From positions 248,001 through 312,000 of the forward strand of contig JAQJZZ010000021.1 in assembly GCA_030077755.1 (NCBI GenBank): DNA of 64,000 bases, in the 5' to 3' direction. Positions 1 to 11,599 of the stretch are shown in pieces (within the stretch, counting starts at the first letter, position 1; every line of letters begins with the position of its first letter). Source of the stretch: Filosporella fistucella. Taxonomy: Eukaryota > Ascomycota > Leotiomycetes > Helotiales. Position numbers and translations under genes: made by a program. The notes under the pieces are model-generated. The model was given only the letters and a program-made list of their open reading frames with translations, was not told where the DNA came from and searched no databases.

Positions 1-1250
1 TGTATCACTTTGCGGTTTGTTGAGTGATCCAGACAACACGGTCTTTACTTCTGAGTAAAGACTGTCTACGATGAATTTCATCATGACTTCCTTATCCTTC
101 TGATCGACAAATGCCTCCGCCAGCAGCTTTTTATGAGGTGAAAGAAATTGTTCCATGGCTGGTGCTCGCGGAGGTGTATCTATCTTCATTTTCTCAAACC
201 ATTTGGTCGCCGAGCCAACCTTGAGCGAAGGGGAATTTTCAAAAGGTATCTCATCGATCGCAGAAAGTCTAGGTCGGACGCGCCAGTTCCAGGGTCTTTC
301 CTTCTTCGAGTATGGCCCATTCAAGTTGAAGGGATCTTTTTTCGATTCAAGACTTTTCGAATTTTCGCTCTCCAGCATGGTCTCGTTCAATTGCACAAGC
401 TGCTCAAAATTCTTCCAGAGAGAATCAAGTGGATTGGGCCGCGTCTCGATAACTCCCAAGACACGTCTCTTACTCGGACGATTGGGCTTAACATGTGGAC
501 TTCCTCTCTCTGACAATTCCTTCATGGTCTGATCACCCAATGGCTTTGACTCAATTTGTAATCCAGAACCCATCGGAACAAGAGTATCTACCTGCTCATC
601 TTCCTTGAAACAACCAGGACAACGCATTATCTCTTCGAGGCCGATACGATATTTGTATTCAGGGTGATTTGGGTTGCTACATTTGCCCATGCGAATATAT
701 GGACAATGGAGATCGCCTTGAGGGATAGGCTCATCCAAATTGAAGCAATATTCGCAGAACGGCAGCTCTGTAAGCTGCTTCTCTGGACGAGGATGTTTGC
801 GTGCAGGTCTAATACCAGGGAAAGTATCTTTCTCATCCGGAACTATATTCTGTCAGTATCATCCAAGCTACAGTGAGAGAAAAACTTACATAAAGCCTCC
901 CAAACAAGTTTCTCAGTCAGCCAATCCTTTCCATGAAATCCAAACTCTTGCACATCGCCATACAACCCGTGCTTGTATACTCTTGTTCGTTGCTCAATGT
1001 ATGTAGAGACTACGCGACAGTAAACCTTCTCGTATGGCTCGGCAGTAGCTTTGGAGATGATGAGGTCACGAATCTCTGTATAAGGAGTCTCGATTTCTTC
1101 TTGGCGTAGTGGCGGCATTTTGAGGATGTAATCTTGTCGAAGGGTGCGTATGCGGTTAACTGTAGAAGCAGAGGAAGAGGATTGTGGAGTTCGAGGCACA
1201 CGAGTCTCTGAAGAAGTGGATTGTCGGGGATCTTGATGCTCTGAAGACAT
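1..1250 (-). CDS. Unknown protein with Cys/His cluster, C-terminus off the window
   Basis: I do not recognise the family. Two exons are visible: 1250-890 and 842 to the left edge, with a 47-nt GTAAGT..TAG intron (843-889). The frame stays open to base 1, so the C-terminus is missing. The first exon begins with a Ser/Thr-rich stretch, followed by a folded-looking segment. Exon 2 opens with closely spaced potential zinc ligands: PFCEYCF, then GDLHCPYI, GKCSNPNH and IMRCPGCF, together about four CxxC-like or C/H half-sites within some 50 residues. After this comes a basic, low-complexity part containing PSKRRVLG, a possible nuclear signal. The start is the first in-frame ATG after the leader. 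The zinc-binding idea is an inference from Cys/His spacing. The gene model is firm because the splice restores a long open frame. Confidence 0.8.
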
Positions 1251-2805
1251 TTAACGTGCAATATTTGCCTGATTTGTGTGGAGGGAGTTGAGGTGGTAGT
1301 CAGCGGGTTGGTGGTGATGTAGGTGGTGGTTTGATATCTGTCCAAGATGTATTTTCACAGTATCCGAGACGAACTGACCTTGGTTGCTTTTGTGTTGGAA
1401 GATTATGATGGATTCCAGAAGTGGTGGTGGGTCCGAAATTGGTATTTAAGGATGGAGATAACAGCACTTTGAAGGAGCCGCATTCACTTTGATGAGGAAA
1501 ATTGAAGCACCACAACGGAAACAGTAAAACCTTAGTACAGATTTATTTCAAAACCTCAAATTCAATTTGACTGAAAGAATTACATGGCGTAGTCGCTCGT
1601 CTGTTTCATTGGATTGAATGAATAAGGCCAGGAAATAGAAGCAACAAGACATCACTTCCTCGCTTCAGAAAGGTGTTGAGTCTCATCCACAGCTCCAGGT
1701 ATTTCTTTATCATTTCTAGCAAGCCGTGGAATTAGCTCTGAGGTGAACCTGCTCGATAAAATTAAATAACAATGATATCAAAAGTTCAACAGAATTAGAG
1801 AAGCAAATCTCAAATAGTCCCAGAAGTCTGAGAAACTAAAAGGACGAATACCTGAGGAAAGGACGGCAGAAAAACAAGTTGTCTAACTGCCAAATAGATC
1901 CCTAACTCCCGAATATTGCTGCTGATGACTCCTAAAAAAATATCGATAGAGGTGTCTTCTCATACAGTTTTCATACGATATAAGATCTGATAAGATATCG
2001 AGGTCTTGATCGGAGTTCGCCAACCAATTCTTGACCTTGCTTGCTGCATGAAGTGATTGCACTGCTTTCTTCGCGACACCGAGACACCGAGACCGAGAAA
2101 GGGGTGTTGCATCATGAACGTCATTACTGTGAGTAGCCTCTCTGCATCTGGATCCTCACTCGAAGATATCTTGGTGCTTATGACTAAACCTCAACCGCGA
2201 AATCAAAGGACATAAATATCAACAGATTAAACGTTGTGAACCGTGAAATGCTTCGAACGAGATGATCTTCTTAGGATACATTGGATGAAACCGTGATTGC
2301 CTCTCATAAGTATCTGGAGGTAGTCCTCCTCTGTGATGTGATCAGCGCAAGAATAAATTAGGACAAAATTTAACAAGATTCATCTGAATTTCTGAGTGAC
2401 ATTCTCTGCTTCAGCCTCCCTAAATAACATCATCCTTGATTCTTAAAATATCTCAACCAATAACACTAAACATTTTACCAAGCCTGTTCGTGACCTCAAC
2501 CAACCATCTGGCCTGTCACCGCTCTCAGGTGAGGATGGTGGCGCTTGCGTCGCAATGGACCAGGCTGTTGCAGGCACCGAGAACAACTTCGGCGCTTCAC
2601 AGAGCGCGAGTGACATTTTGAGACGGTCCCTGCCACGCACCCAAAGCTCCGTGAATACCGTGAAGGGGCAGGTATTAAAGAAATGAGGGCCTGGTGGTGT
2701 GCTTTTTCGAAAAGCCATTCCATCATTTACTCTTCCCCAAGCAATCGTTTTTTGTCGCGATAAAAGCGTTCGATAGAATTGTATTTATCAAATTGCGTTG
2801 TCAAT
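1251..2805. other. Gene-free stretch between divergent genes
   Basis: This holds the presumed promoters of the leftward unknown gene and the rightward DOMON gene. I see no coding pattern that survives splicing, no RNA gene and no long repeat. There is a tandem echo of gacaccgag near 2079-2093. Confidence 0.6.
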
Positions 2806-4320
2806 ATGGTGAGAATAAGCTCAGCATTCGGCACTGTGGGTAAGTAAATCTGGGGCCGGCTTGGGAGCCCTTACCCAGGAACAGGCCCGCTGACATCTTG
2901 CAGCTGTCGCCACCATCAATCTTGTATCAACAACTCTTGCTATCGACACGACTGTATCTTCTGGTTTTGCTGCTAGCGATGGAAGTGTTACTTTTGCCCT
3001 CAATATCCCACAGGATGACAGCAATTCGCTGTACTTCACCATGTCGGGACCAAGTTCTCAATCGTGGATCGTACGTTGATAAGAATCTCTGTGCGACTAT
3101 CGCTAACATAACATAAGGCAATCGGAATGGGTAGCAATGAGATGAAAGGGTCATTGATGTGGTACGCATACAAAGATTCGACCGGGAAGAATGTAACTTT
3201 CAGTCCACGACTTTCAGACGGACATGTCGAACCATCCTACGCATCAGATATTGTCGCGGAGGTACAAGCAGGTACTGGCATATCAAATGGGAACTATACT
3301 CTCAATGTGAAGTGCACCAATTGCAGGAAATGGAAAGGAGGTTCTATTGATCCTACAAATACAAAAGCAAAATTCATTTTTGCGAGCGGACCAAATGGAG
3401 CTCTGAACAGCAACTCGAAATCCGCGAATACTAAACGTCACTCATCGTATGGAGCTTTCGAAATGGATTTGACCAAGGCTGTGGGTGTAGGCCAGGTCCC
3501 AGTTGCTGCTTTCGCAGATTCTACCGGCACAAAGGAAACACAAGATAAGACCGATCACGATTTCTCAGCTGCTCTCCACGCATGTGTCATGATTCTTGCA
3601 TTCGTCGGTCTGATGCCTATCGGTATCCTGATTCTCCGGATCTTGAATAGCCCTAAATGGCACGCCTTGAACCAAGGTCTGTCTGTTGCTGTTGCTCTTA
3701 TCGGAGCAGCATTGGGAGTTTATGTCGGGACGATGTATAACCGGGTATGTCGACTCTGGAAGATCCGATGATTTATACTGACTTCGTTACAGACCAAGAA
3801 CTACAATTCTGTTCATCAAATACTTGGAATTGTGGTTATAATTGCTATGATCGCTCAATTCGTGTTGGGTTATATGCATCATCGAATCTACAAGAGGACA
3901 CTTGCTACTACTAAATTGGCTCCTATTCACGTTTGGCTTGGACGGGTTGTCATCCCACTTGGCATTGCTGATGGCTTCCTCGGGTTTCCACTTGCTTTGA
4001 ACTCCAAGTACAACTGGGCTTTGCTTGGATTATGTTTATTGGTGATCATTATCCTCGGGTAAGTCATTCTCCCCATTCTTCACTTTCATTACTGACATAT
4101 CAGACCATTTGCTTTCTGGCGCTATAAGCGTAATCTGGCCAAGAAGAACCTCGGAGACGTACCTACTGGTTATCAAGCTCAGCCATGGAGATCTGATAAC
4201 TCCGCTGCTCAGAGTGATATCAATTTGAGCAATATGGACTATCCTCCCCAACAATACGGGCAGCAACAGCAGAACCACCCTCCTCTTTACCAACAGCATG
4301 ATGGTAGAGGGTATGCCTAA
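2806..4320 (+). CDS. DOMON (CDH-type cytochrome) plus cytochrome b561 membrane protein
   Basis: Predicted transmembrane electron carrier at the plasma membrane or in the secretory path. Five exons (2806-2839, 2904-3070, 3118-3744, 3793-4058, 4104-4320) give 436 residues. An N-terminal signal-like segment (about 1-24) is followed by a DOMON domain like the haem domain of cellobiose dehydrogenase (about 30-190). It contains AIGMGSNEM, in the region where that family supplies its Met haem ligand. Then come about five hydrophobic helices of the b561 type, with histidines in LHACV, KWHALNQ, SVHQILG and PIHVWLGR that fit the two b-haem ligand pairs. The tail is Gln/Pro-rich and cytosolic. The family is widespread in ascomycetes and is thought to pass electrons across the membrane; the physiological substrate is unknown. 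The tiny first exon is set by the signal peptide and a clean GTAAGT donor. Confidence 0.85.
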
Positions 4321-4564
4321 ATCAGTTGTGTATAGGCAGGATGTGTGGTGGACATGGAGACCATAGCATTATTCGGCGTTTCTTGAGCGTTTGGCGTTAG
4401 GAGGTCGATTTTGAGTGATCCGAGTTTGTAACAAGATTCCCCATCATGTTCCTGTCAAGCTCATTTCAAGACTATGCTGCAGTCTGCTTATAGAGATTTC
4501 TATGAAAATACATTGTCCGGTCTCTACCTTTCCCGCGATCCTATTTCTATACTTATACAAATTT

Positions 4565-5653
4565 TCATTCAACAAGAAACTTACATGCTTCAACAGCATC
4601 ACCAATCCCCGTCACCTCGTTCAAAACATCCAAAACACCCGTCCCCGCTATCTTCACTACCTCCGCCGGACTCTTTGCGTTTCCCAACGCCTGTACTGTC
4701 TTCACCACACCAGTACCCTCAATAATACTCTTCGTCTTTAGCAATCTAGCCACCGGCACCGCTTCCCCAATCTTCAACGCACAATTTCCGACCTGGAATA
4801 GCGTATTCGTATTCGCCGCAGCAGTCAAGCAAGCCTCTATATCCGCTATCTGTCCCAACGTGCTCTTGAAATCCCTTCTACGTGGTTTAAACGGCAAATG
4901 GAGTTTCGAAGCTAATTCCTTTGCTTCAGACTTCACGTCTGCGAAAATAGCTGATGCCTTAGTCACAATTGGAGCAGCTGCATTCGCAATCTCTGAAGCT
5001 AAAACCTGCCCTTCACTCTTCGCATCTTGAAATATAGCAGAAGCTTTTGTGACGAGTGGAGCAGCCGCTTGCGTGATTTCCGAGACGAGAGACTTCTCTA
5101 CTGCTTTTGCGGTTGAGAGGGCACCGGGGATTTTGGCTGTGAGAGAAGCGATCAGAGATGCTGCTTCTGTAGGGACAGCAGCGAGCTCGGATTTGATATT
5201 CTGAGCTAGGGAGGCAATTTGTGGTGCTAGGTCTGAGGCTGCTGCTTCGAGGGCGGATGTCTCGTTTTGGAGGCAGGTGGAGAGGGAAGTGAAGAATTCT
5301 GTTGTGGCTTCGGAGCCGGCGTCGAGGATGGAGGATGGGATGGAGGTTATGAGTTTGAGGAAGGAGGTGAGTGCTTCGAGCTCGGGAGAGGAGAGGGGGA
5401 GCTTGGGGAGAGTGGAGTTGGAATTGGATGCTGATGTGGTGTTTGTCTTGGAAGAGCCTGTTGCGATTGCTTTGGCGCTAGGAAGGAGTGTGAATCTCTG
5501 GATTGAGGTTGTAGAATTGCATTTTCGTGTGTGATGAGTTGGAGCTGTTCGTTGCGGAGCTGATATAAAAACAGTGGTAGTGATCAAATCAGCTGATCCA
5601 GTTTGTACTGCAAGCAGAATTGCAAAACATAATTGGGTGAAACAGAAACGCAT
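4565..5653 (-). CDS. Secreted Ala/Ser-rich repeat protein
   Basis: Single-exon gene for 362 residues. I do not recognise a named family. The open frame extends upstream, but the ATG at 5653 starts a good signal peptide (about 1-21, MRFCFTQLCFAILLAVQTGS), so this start is preferred. The middle is a Ser/Asn/Thr linker, then an Ala-rich, probably helical region (about 90-250). That region holds two tandem 29-residue units, residues 191-219 and 220-248, sharing AAAPxVTKASAIFxDxKSE. A basic KPRRRDF follows. The C-terminal third (about 262-362) has three cysteines (275, 291, 357) and looks like a separate helical domain. It is likely exported to the cell wall or outside the cell. A TATATA lies upstream near 5872 on the gene strand. 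Confidence 0.75.
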   Translation of the reverse strand: MRFCFTQLCFAILLAVQTGSADLITTTVFISAPQRTAPTHHTRKCNSTTSIQRFTLLPSAKAIATGSSKTNTTSASNSNSTLPKLPLSSPELEALTSFLKLITSIPSSILDAGSEATTEFFTSLSTCLQNETSALEAAASDLAPQIASLAQNIKSELAAVPTEAASLIASLTAKIPGALSTAKAVEKSLVSEITQAAAPLVTKASAIFQDAKSEGQVLASEIANAAAPIVTKASAIFADVKSEAKELASKLHLPFKPRRRDFKSTLGQIADIEACLTAAANTNTLFQVGNCALKIGEAVPVARLLKTKSIIEGTGVVKTVQALGNAKSPAEVVKIAGTGVLDVLNEVTGIGDAVEACKFLVE

Positions 5654-6633
5654 CGTGATAGAAATGAAAGAATGGACTCGGATCAACCGAGAAAGGAGAA
5701 CAAAGCGTAGTTCAATACTAAGATCTTGCTTGTAGGAGAATAACTGGAGACATTCTATGCAACATCTTCTTATACATACATCCTCTACAGTCCAGAAAAC
5801 ATACTCACCCACAAGAGATTGCCCTTCTAACACCAACAGTCTGAGATCTAGATGAACTGGCTATTGCAAGGTATATAACGCACGAGATGCAGGTCAATTA
5901 AGGTGGCCAAATATCCAGGCCATGGCGAACAAGGTTATCTTCTAGCAATTAAATAGATCCCCACCATGGTCTAGAGCGTCTAATAACAAGCAACTCGGAC
6001 ATATTTCCGAATGAGTCGGCTCGCCATGTTTTTTCAGAGCCGTGCCGCACAACACATAGGAACCTCCTTCAATAATCGTCTCGAAATCTTGAGTATCTAG
6101 GCTCCCCACCGAGATATAATCTCGGGAGCGCTTAATCTCCACATTAACGGCATTTTACTGGTACAAAACTTGTTCACGAACTCCAGGTGGGTCAAGGATA
6201 GGGCTGAAGACGACTGGGCCTCTGTGGTGCATTGGCGCTTATGTCAAACTTGATCCTTACTCTGCGGTTTTAGTTGTTCATCTGATTTTTCCTAGGGGCT
6301 CGTATAATTCGTCGGAGACTTGCTTAAACGCGATAGGGCTTGATACCTCATACATATAGTGGTTGCGGCTTAGGTTGATGTGGACCTGGATGTGAAATTG
6401 AGGCTAGTATGCTGGTAGGTTACTGATATGGAATTATCATGAACTTTAAGGTAAAGTCCATTGGCTCTATTAACACCCCTCAAGTCCGGAACGTCATCTG
6501 TACCGCTCTCTTCGCCCCTCTACTATTATGTACCTGGTATCCATGCATCTAACATCTGTGGTTCTTCGAACTCCCTGCCCAAAAAGAATCTAGCCACCCA
6601 ACACAAGTACAAAACGTCTACAATTCAAACACT
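5654..6633. other. Gene-free stretch
   Basis: It contains the promoter side of the secreted repeat-protein gene and the 3' flank of the MFS gene. No coding or RNA signal is visible. Confidence 0.6.
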
Positions 6634-8643
6634 CTAGCTTGCACTCCTATTTGGAGCGAGTAGCCATCTATTCTCTCTCTCAGCCTCCTCTTCAGCTTCA
6701 TCATCTCCTTCTAATCGAATTTCGTGGCCATCTCCTTCCCTAACCCAATTACTAGCCACGATACTGAAACTTGCCAAGCCAGCCAGCCCCCAAAATACAG
6801 CTCCAACAAAGCCGTTCTTCAATCCGAGGCCATACACATAACCCCCCAAAGCTGGTCCGACCGTCCTTGCTGCACTGGAAGCACTTTGGCCGATACCATG
6901 GATAGTGCCTAGTACACTCGGATGTGGACTACAGTTGTTGATCAAAATAGTGGTGGCCGGACTAGCAAACGTACGACCGACGACTTGTACAAAAAGGAGT
7001 GCGGTAAGGGAGGCCCAAATAGGGAATCCTGTCTTCTGACTAGGTGGCGGTGTAGTCGAAGGGATAAGTGACAGGAAAGGAACCAAAATATACACCATTG
7101 GAAAACAGTAAAGGAAAATGCGCCATGAGCGAACAGTGCCAAGTCTGGCGTTGATGAGAGGGTACAGAAATAGTTGCAGAGTGATGCCTATGGAGCCAAG
7201 GATTGCCATAGCAAACCCGACAGACCGAGGTGGAAGACCGATACCACCAGTGAAAGTAAATGGTGGGTGAGGTGTGTAGTCGGGGGAAGCGGTAGCAGGG
7301 TTATAAACGGGCGTCGAAAGGAAGGAATACCAAACATTGTTGAAAGTCGACATGGAAGCCGCCATCAGACCATGGCAAATCAAGGTACAGACGACGTTGT
7401 AAGTAAAGATACGTCGAAATGGAAGCTTGTTCTTGTAGCGCGGTGCAATGCGTTTCTTCGGTTTATAGACTTCTGGTCGATACTCAGCGACGTTGCCATC
7501 CAGAAGGTCTTGTGATGGGACTGTCGAATATCCCGAGTCTTCACTCTTCCCTAGAAGACTTTTGACACTAGAGGAGATTCGACGACGAAAGGTAACACCA
7601 ATATCCTTTTGATGGGCAAATTTTTCGTGAGTCTATATCATCAGCATTTGCATGATAAACATCGGGGGCATCCTACCTCTTCTAGTCCGAAAAAGATAGA
7701 CAGTGCAGCGCTGGTCAAGAATATGGCGCTGATGAGGTTTGGTAGCGCATAAGGAAATTTTCTCATCCAGGCAATGCCACCAAATAAAGCTGGGTAATTT
7801 GCAGCCGGGTCAGAGGTTAGACCCCCCATCATGGGTCCAATGATAGACCCAATGTTCGCACACATTGGCAGAAGTAAAAATGCTCTGGACTGAAATCTGC
7901 TTTTGGTCAGCTTCACTCTTTAAGATTTTGGAAGACCCACTTCTTTTCTCTCACAATTTCACTGATCATCGTCCTCATAACTCCAACATTACCATTCAGA
8001 GCTCCACCCAGCATTCGGAAAATTAGAGCTTGCCAGAAAGTCGTCGAAAATCCAAACCCGACGCAAGAAATCATAGTCCCAGTAAGACCGATTAGTAGAA
8101 TTCTTTTTCGTCCTCCACGATCTGACCAACGACCCCAGAGCATAGCAGTACAAAGTTGAGCTGCAGCGAATGAGCCTTGCATGATTCCAGCTTGAGATGC
8201 AATGACTGAATCTGGAAGAGTCTTGTCAAAAGACTTCAATTGATAAAATAAATAAGACTACACCATGTCAGCTGAGCTCATAGTAAGACAGCATGCACAT
8301 GTACTGCAGTACTTACACGTAGAGATGTCTGAACAAGAGGCTCGGAAAGTCTTGCGATGGTCAAGATGGCCAATTGACTCTTGTATGGAAGACTCATCCA
8401 GGTCACGGGTTCTTCCTTCTTCTTCCGCATAGCAGTCTCTATCTGAAAGGGATCTTCATCCTCCTCAATGAATGACTTTCTCCTCTCTCGATCGTATGAG
8501 ACTTCATGACGCGAAGTCAGAGTAGATCGTTCGTGATAATCAGTCCCATGAGGGGAGGTAGATTCATCGCTCTCCGTGTCGTAATTGGTGCTGCTGGAGA
8601 TGGAGCCGTAGCCCTTGACAGGAGTTTTTGGTGGAGAGGACAT
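6634..8643 (-). CDS. MFS transporter (DHA1-like)
   Basis: Predicted proton-driven export carrier with twelve membrane spans, 620 residues. Exons are 8643-8317, 8257-7941, 7896-7677 and 7632-6634, with introns of 44-59 nt. The N-terminal 80 residues are polar and Ser-rich (cytosolic). Membrane spans start near LAILTIARLSEPLVQTSLR. Loop 2-3 has WGRWSDRGGRKRILL, the classic MFS motif A (GxxxDRxGRR), and the helix 4-5 region has SRAFLLLPM and GPMMGGLTSDP (motif C-like). A long basic central loop (about 289-385, after the third splice) precedes the second six spans. The open frame continues 12 codons upstream of 8643, but without an ATG. The substrate cannot be told from sequence. Homologous fungal proteins are loosely called multidrug or general substrate transporters. 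Confidence 0.88.
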
Positions 8644-11599
8644 GACGCCCGGACTAGAAAATCGGCTCGATTGGTGCAACCCTCATTGAATCCTCCTCCC
8701 AGTTCCCAAAGCAATACTGGAGTATCGGAACCAGAATGATGTATGTGAATGTAAAGAACTTTATTGTAAAACTATTCGTGTCAAAATATCTCCGATTATA
8801 ATAAAATAAAGAGACGAACTGAATCAATGATCCAGGTGGAAAGGAAGTATAGGCGCTATCAATTTAGTACAACACCCTAACTTACTTAGCGATCCTGCCA
8901 CCAAGGTCACCCCTGACATTGGCGTCGGAGCTTTTCGACAGCCTGTCAAGGACTGACGATTCTTTACTTCTTCCTCTTCATATAAACATCTCACTCCTAA
9001 CTTTTCACATCGTGGATTCAACCGCCAGCTTGTTCTCCATCGACGTCGCACTGAAAGCCTCGGAACTTGATATTCCATATTGTACAAGGTAACATTCAGC
9101 CTGGAGCGATTAGATGACTCCGAGGACGATGGGCTTTCGAAGTGCCATGACGCTATTTAATCCTAGGCAGAGGCAATATTGACACAGCCACAGCCTCAAT
9201 CGAGCAACGTAACGCCATCATCCGTATTCTCATGTTCTCATGATTCAGCATGATTAAATTCCGATAGAAAGATGTGAACGACAATAAAGCTGGCTGAAAG
9301 ACACGAATCTCTCCTCCCGATGACAATCAAACAGCTGGTGGCGCTGTCTCGTGCAGATTTGAGTCCGAGACAGCGGCTTGGGATGATTGGAGAAGCAATA
9401 TCGAAAAGCACGCGACATCCTTCCGTTCTCCAGACTTCGGTAGGATATTTGCGGTTCAACTCTCCTCCCTCAAACTTCATCTGGATGTTTTGAACTTTCG
9501 TATTGAGCCTGCTGGGATTGAAAAGCTGATTGTTCTGCGATGGAGGCGCAGATGATCTGCTTTGACGATAAGCTTTATCAAACCCCCTAAAACCATTTGC
9601 CTCTCTCAATCCAGCCATTTGATTTCGCTTGGTCATATCGAGGCGTATTGGTCTCAGCCGCATGTTTTGGAAGGGGATAGGCAAGTTTTCGACTTGCTCC
9701 TTTAAACTTCCATTTGCCGGGCAAGGGCCTCGCCATATAATTATGCCGCTGTACAGGTCATTCTGTTTTCTCCCTTCTCAAAGCATTTCAATACTAATGC
9801 GAGATCTACTTGGACTGAAGATTTACTCCTAGCTATTCTATTCGTCTATCTAGCAATAGATGACCTTCTATCGTCTGGTACCGGACATATCATGTCCCTT
9901 TTCCGAAAGCCTCCAGCTACCATTTCTCGTGGTTTGCAATCTCACTGTTGATAGTTGTTGTCATACTCGCTATGCATGCGACCCTCACAGACTTCCAAGA
10001 CTAAATTCTATTAATTACTGCCTCGCAACATATTCGAACTAGCCCTTCATGTCGATTCAGAATCAACTGCTTCTGACATAAATCACAGGTAATACCCAAT
10101 TTCCAGCCCCTTCTTGAGGCGTCGGTGATGATTCGGGTATGACTGCCTCTGCCTCAATATTATCTGCAGACGTTGGGCAGCCGTGCTTGCATCGAGCAAC
10201 AAGATGGATCCATCAATTGACCGGCGCCATTCCGGACGGCTGTCGACAGACCACTTGTACAACATGCGGATGGGGCGTCAATGGATCTAATTATAATGAT
10301 CTTTAGACATGGTAATCTTGCTTCTCACGACAAGAATTGCCCTTCAACGGAGCCTTGCCTTCCACATGGAAATGTTCACACCCAAATGGAGCTCAAGGTC
10401 TCAAGCATCGGTCAACATTCGATATATCGAACCTTTTGGCTGTCAGAAGATAGCATCTTCGGCGTTTCCTGGATATCTGTTCACTTTGGTATATGTTGAG
10501 CATAATCTACGCAAGACACACGTTTAGAAGGAATTCCCATCGGCAAGGCATCAAATCCACCAAGAATCCGGTCGATTCATTTGGTACACCTGGAAATATC
10601 CAAAAGCAGCTTGGGCTAAAGACATGATGTTTGGAAGGTCACGGAGAATCGTCAGCAGACCTTAGCTCCCATTTACTTAAACTACTTGCAACATGGCAGG
10701 CTCACGATGTGGAGTGAAGTTCAACAGCGGCACCGGCGGATGACTGACATGATCTTCAAGTTTCAATCTGAGACAAAAGGTCACGATTTTACGTTTCAAA
10801 TCCAGACACAACCTCATCCAAGAGCGGGGTACAGTCAGGCTGGATTTCGGAGAATTCCTCCCTTTACCTAGACCTTGCTGATGAAGCACGTCCGCTGGCA
10901 TCGAATCCTTCCTGCCAACAAAGCTATCTCAATCTAAATCCGCATACAGAATCCGGTCTATTGATTCTCTGTATACTCGCCACTCACAATCGACTATTCT
11001 CTCGCTCAAACACCGCCTAGAGCGCTTCCAGGGGCGCGACACGTGACACGCTAATGGCTCGACCCTTTGTATACCTCACCGCTCATTTCCAACCTCCTAA
11101 TTCAGAACAATTCGCCATCGTTTGCCCCGCCAAAGATGGTAACGAACGGATCAGCTTCTTGCACGCGTCCTGCTGCGGGTCGCGCCGTTGGTTAGAGGCC
11201 TCGCTGTCACACGGTAGGTCCTAAGACTCCACACCGCTCTCTTTACAGGAATGAGACTTGCAGAGCATTGCAGGAACGACCCCGCTGCTAGCAATGAACG
11301 TGCCTATGACTTGGTGCATAGTATGCAGGCAAGCGAATGGATAAATCCATGGCAGGAAGACGGTTGGCTGGGCATTGCAACCAAGCTGGCAAGCTGTGGT
11401 GTTGTTGACAACTACTGCATGATGGATAAGGGCTCGAGACAAGTATGTCTCACCGCGCGGGGCGATATTCACATATATTTCTCTCTTCCCAGTCTTTTTT
11501 CCTAATCTCATTCCTCATTCTCTGTTCTCGTTCTTCCTCTTCTCAGATACCCGATATTACTCCAAATTCTGTAAACCAGATCACCTGTACTTTTTCAAA
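8644..11599. other. Large gene-free stretch (about 3 kb)
   Basis: The longest empty interval in the window. There is an isolated leftward open frame, 9238-9663, of about 140 codons with no recognisable domain and no splice extension; I do not call it a gene. A CACGTG box lies near 11040, and a pyrimidine-rich leader (about 11460-11540) precedes the Tpt1-like gene. No repeat family or RNA gene is visible. Confidence 0.55.

Noticed and set aside
155..532. Rightward frames at the left edge
   Set aside because: Antisense to exon 2 of the unknown Cys/His protein, which is supported by splicing.
9238..9663. Leftward open frame of about 140 codons in the 3-kb empty interval
   Set aside because: No domain, no splice partner, no homologue that I recognise, and ordinary spacer-like composition.
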